From a virus, in the IMG/VR virus record IMGVR_UViG_3300021599_001779, positions 1 through 30,226 of that record: 30,226 bases of DNA. One strand, 5' to 3'. The translations under genes were made by a program, and so were the position numbers. Below, in pieces: positions 27,884-30,226 of the stretch; positions within the stretch are counted from its first letter, which is position 1; each line of letters opens with the position of its first letter. The notes beneath the pieces are model-generated. The model was given only the letters and a program-made list of their open reading frames with translations, had not been told where the DNA came from and made no database searches.

Positions 27884-28996
27884 ATGGCTATAATTGCAGA
27901 ACCACAAAGAACCAAACTCTATACAAGAGTTAGACATCTTCTAGGGGCTCCGATCAGAAGCGTGGAATTAGAAGATGAAATGATGGATTCCCTTTTGGAA
28001 TTATCCATAGGGGATTATTCACAATATATACAAGATTGGTTAATTGAATCTCAATGGGCGGCACTTCAAAATCTTAACCTTGATGAGCAATCTTTAACAA
28101 GGGCGTTCGTCACAAGAAGTTTAGACTACGAAACAAGATATAGTTATGCATATTCAAAAATAGTCGGATTACAAACCGGTGGAGATTGGGTGTTAAAAAA
28201 AGATTATTTCACTTTACAAAAAAATCAACAATTATACGAAATTCCTGCGGGTAGAGAAATTAATGAACTTTTATGGTATACTCCACCAACAATGAATAAT
28301 GTATTGTTTGACCCTTGGGCTTTTGGGGCAATGGGTGGACCGGGACTTGGTGGTTCAGGTGGATTCGCTCAATTAGGTTATTCAGGTTCATATACTATGA
28401 TGCCGGCTTTTGATATTCTATTAAGAATGCAAGAAACCAACATTCAAAGAAGAATAATTGGGGGTGATTTAACTTATAGAATCACCGCATTACCTGATGG
28501 TAAAAAAATGATTCACTTGATGAATGTTCCCGGAGGTAAGTGGGATTTTGGAAATGCCGCATTCCATAACGGAAGAGTTTGGTATTGGTATTATGATTTA
28601 GATGGTAAAGATAGAGATGATTGTTTGAAAAACAACCCAGATATTGTTAAACTACCATCAGACGTTCCTATTGATGAAATAAGTTGGGACGAGTTAAATA
28701 ATCCGGCTCAACAATGGGTTAGAAGATGGTTTATAGGTCTTTGTAAAGAATCTTTGGGTAGAGTAAGGGGAAAATATAGTGGAAACTTGAAAACTCCGGA
28801 TAGTGAACTTACAATGGACTATACAAGTTTATTGACAGAGGGTAAAGACGAGAGAGCTAAATTAGAAGAAGAACTTAAACAACGTCTTGAAAGGATGAGA
28901 CCTGAAAAAATGATGGAAAAGGAAGCTCTAACCGCCGAAAATCTGAACAAAGCGATGAAGTTCAGAGCGTTCCCGAGACAAATATATGTAATTTAA
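27884..28996 (+). CDS. gp13-like neck protein
   Basis: A 370-residue protein (T4 gp13: 309). The N-terminal half has LYTRVRHLLGAPIRSVELED and a helical IGDYSQYIQDWLIESQW. A glycine-rich insert MGGPGLGGSGGFAQLGYSG lies at residues about 147-165. The C-terminal part reads AQQWVRRWFIGLCKESLGRV, then RGKYSGNLKTPDSELTMDYT and KDERAKLEEELKQRLERMRP. The order 'W+xR...AxxKE-x-LG-x-x-x-G+Y-x-G-x-L-x-x-P-x-x-E' is the pattern I associate with T4 gp13 neck proteins, which close the portal after packaging and form the tail attachment site. It has its own ATATTTAT motif, unlike the helicase before it, and is followed 3 bases later by a small gene. Confidence in the exact T4 equivalence is moderate. Confidence 0.62.
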   Translation: MAIIAEPQRTKLYTRVRHLLGAPIRSVELEDEMMDSLLELSIGDYSQYIQDWLIESQWAALQNLNLDEQSLTRAFVTRSLDYETRYSYAYSKIVGLQTGGDWVLKKDYFTLQKNQQLYEIPAGREINELLWYTPPTMNNVLFDPWAFGAMGGPGLGGSGGFAQLGYSGSYTMMPAFDILLRMQETNIQRRIIGGDLTYRITALPDGKKMIHLMNVPGGKWDFGNAAFHNGRVWYWYYDLDGKDRDDCLKNNPDIVKLPSDVPIDEISWDELNNPAQQWVRRWFIGLCKESLGRVRGKYSGNLKTPDSELTMDYTSLLTEGKDERAKLEEELKQRLERMRPEKMMEKEALTAENLNKAMKFRAFPRQIYVI

Positions 28997-28999
28997 TTT

Positions 29000-29335
29000 A
29001 TGCCAGTAATAAGAAACACACCATCACAAAGAGTCGTGAATGGTAACATCGTTAACACATCTGAAACCGCAATTGTTTCAGATTCCTCCTTCAGAACCAA
29101 AGGAGAAGGTATTGTTATAGTTAAACAAATTGATTTTTGTAAAATCAGTTTGGATCATTCAACAACAGATCATATAACAATCAAAGCCCTAACAAAAGTT
29201 TTAATCCAACCAATTATCGGGCTTATTGATGACGAATATCAGGAAATGGAAATTGATAAGGGTGCTTGTGTTGAACTTGCATACTGTGCGGGTAACTGGT
29301 ACATTATGAGCTCAGATGGGTTAAAATTTAGTTGA
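29000..29335 (+). CDS. Hypothetical 111-residue beta-rich protein, neck operon
   Basis: Not recognised. It starts 3 bases after the neck gene stop, so it is co-transcribed with it. The sequence alternates short hydrophobic strands (EGIVIVKQIDFCKISLD, TIKALTKVLIQPIIG) and ends with ACVELAYCAGNWYIMSSDGL, a beta-hairpin-like strand pair with two cysteines and a tryptophan. No helices of note, no signal peptide. A small virion decoration or neck-collar protein is plausible given the operon, but unproven. Its last 8 bases overlap, tail to tail, the end of the DNA polymerase gene on the other strand. Confidence 0.65.
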   Translation: MPVIRNTPSQRVVNGNIVNTSETAIVSDSSFRTKGEGIVIVKQIDFCKISLDHSTTDHITIKALTKVLIQPIIGLIDDEYQEMEIDKGACVELAYCAGNWYIMSSDGLKFS

Positions 29336-30226
29336 TAAATTCTTCCCATCCTTCTACAGCCATTTCATACATATAATCCGGTTTCAAACCACGTCTTTCC
29401 CAATACGCGACTTCGGCTTCAGACATATTCAACACTTCATCCAAACTATCTTGATCCTTTTCATCAAATGGATGTCCGTTAATAAGTTCACATTGTGATG
29501 ATGTGAATAGACCCCTTTCATCAGGATTCTCAACCAATAATGAATTTCTAATCTCATCTTTGAATACGACAAGTAATGGTTCAATCCTTTTATTGAAAAC
29601 GGATATTGCTCTTGGAACATTATAATCTCCGGTCATATTTGGATTTTCTTCAATCGTTTTTGAATCCAACATATAACAATTAATCTGAACAAACCCTTCG
29701 GGCATTTCTTTTCCGGCCTTTGTTTTCTGTGTTGACCTTTTCTTATAATCCTCCATTGATAACTTAACCTTGGCTCTTTGAGCAATCTTCATAAGTGGAA
29801 TCTCCTTGTTGTGAATCTTGGTTAGATATTCATAATACCACTCAACAAACTCTTGTCCCTTTCCTTCCAATAACATCTTAACACCTTTGTCCAAGAAGTC
29901 CTCAATATAAAGGGGAAGTTTTTTTGATTTGATTGTATTACCGGTGAGTTTAACTTTACCTTTCGCGTCCATAACCGCATAGTTCTTACGAGCAAGGTTG
30001 ATACACGAAGGCCAAGTTCCGTCAGTATCAAGTGCCATTTCACCTCTCATAAACATATCATTAAATTCGGCCACATCTGCGTTATCACCAGTATACTCCT
30101 TACCCTCTTTAACCTTCCAATTTAGACCTTTCCCTATATACCTTCTATTCTCCCACCCTTCAGGTTTGGAGAAGTTTACACCATCCGTATCCATCACCAG
30201 AGGGGTATATCCTCTCTTCATAAAGA
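29328..30226 (-). CDS. Family B DNA polymerase, C-terminal part (N-terminus beyond window)
   Basis: The frame is open to the right edge, giving about 299 residues of the C-terminus. Palm motif C is LVMDTDGVNF, where most family B enzymes have YxDTDS. It is followed 70-80 residues later by CINLARKNYAVMDAKGKVKL, the K-x-Y motif that contacts the primer terminus. TGNTIKSKKLPLYIEDFLDK (about residues 92-111) starts the thumb, as in T4 gp43. The remainder is a charged thumb domain ending GWEEFIN, without an obvious clamp-binding peptide at the very end. It is the replicative polymerase of a T4-type replisome with the SSB, recombinase and exonuclease at the other end of the window. The apparent ATG at 30221 is internal and not a start. 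Confidence 0.88.
   Translation of the reverse strand, partial: FMKRGYTPLVMDTDGVNFSKPEGWENRRYIGKGLNWKVKEGKEYTGDNADVAEFNDMFMRGEMALDTDGTWPSCINLARKNYAVMDAKGKVKLTGNTIKSKKLPLYIEDFLDKGVKMLLEGKGQEFVEWYYEYLTKIHNKEIPLMKIAQRAKVKLSMEDYKKRSTQKTKAGKEMPEGFVQINCYMLDSKTIEENPNMTGDYNVPRAISVFNKRIEPLLVVFKDEIRNSLLVENPDERGLFTSSQCELINGHPFDEKDQDSLDEVLNMSEAEVAYWERRGLKPDYMYEMAVEGWEEFIN

Noticed and set aside
1-30226. tRNA genes, CRISPR arrays, insertion sequences, integrase or attachment sites
   Set aside because: I looked for cloverleaf-like GC-rich patches, regularly spaced repeats, transposases and integrases and saw none. The only long direct repeat is the leader cassette.

Overview
The window is a block of a contractile-tailed phage genome of T4-like gene content. 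It is AT-rich and tightly packed. It carries a UvsX-type recombinase, a gp32-type single-strand binding protein, a FEN/RNase H-type 5' exonuclease and a family B DNA polymerase. It also carries a gp18-like sheath, a gp19-like tube, a tape measure protein, baseplate and hub giants, and gp13/gp14/gp15-like neck and tail-completion candidates. Identity to T4 is low and several proteins are much larger than their T4 counterparts, so this is a distant relative. Almost no gene start has a Shine-Dalgarno sequence; leaders are A/T-rich instead. That fits a Bacteroidota host, but this is only an inference.

Layout. Positions 1-4376, all on the minus strand, hold replication and recombination genes (exonuclease, uvsX, gene 32). 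Two small genes with a near-identical N-terminal leader and promoter sit among them, followed by two more small proteins; nearly every gene here is bounded by a hairpin terminator. Positions 4417-18674 (minus) hold the tail-building block: a hub protein in two frames, a LysM/gp53-like protein, a 1587-residue baseplate protein with an OmpA-like insert, the tape measure protein, and a tail assembly chaperone with an apparent frameshift extension. Positions 18742-23529 (minus) hold the tube, a HAD-type hydrolase and a 1110-residue sheath. Positions 23659-23820 (plus) encode a tiny ribbon-helix-helix protein. Positions 23817-26159 (minus) hold a gp15-like tail-completion protein, an M15 endolysin, another leader-bearing small protein and a neck candidate. 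Positions 26250-29335 (plus) hold a broken SNF2 helicase, a gp13-like neck protein and a small protein. Positions 29328-30226 (minus) hold the C-terminal end of the DNA polymerase.

How it fits together. The sequence suggests two promoter classes. An ATATTTAT motif lies in the sense orientation before tail and neck genes on both strands, and also before the two small leader genes inside the replication block. A different motif, TTATACTTATA, precedes the exonuclease and gene 32. The small leader proteins share a basic amphipathic N-terminus ending in [LI]-x-E, the cleavage rule of the T4 prohead protease. I therefore propose that they are late proteins packaged into the head. Three reading-frame breaks deserve checking: the chaperone (probably programmed), the hub (a four-base T run) and the helicase (an apparent internal deletion).
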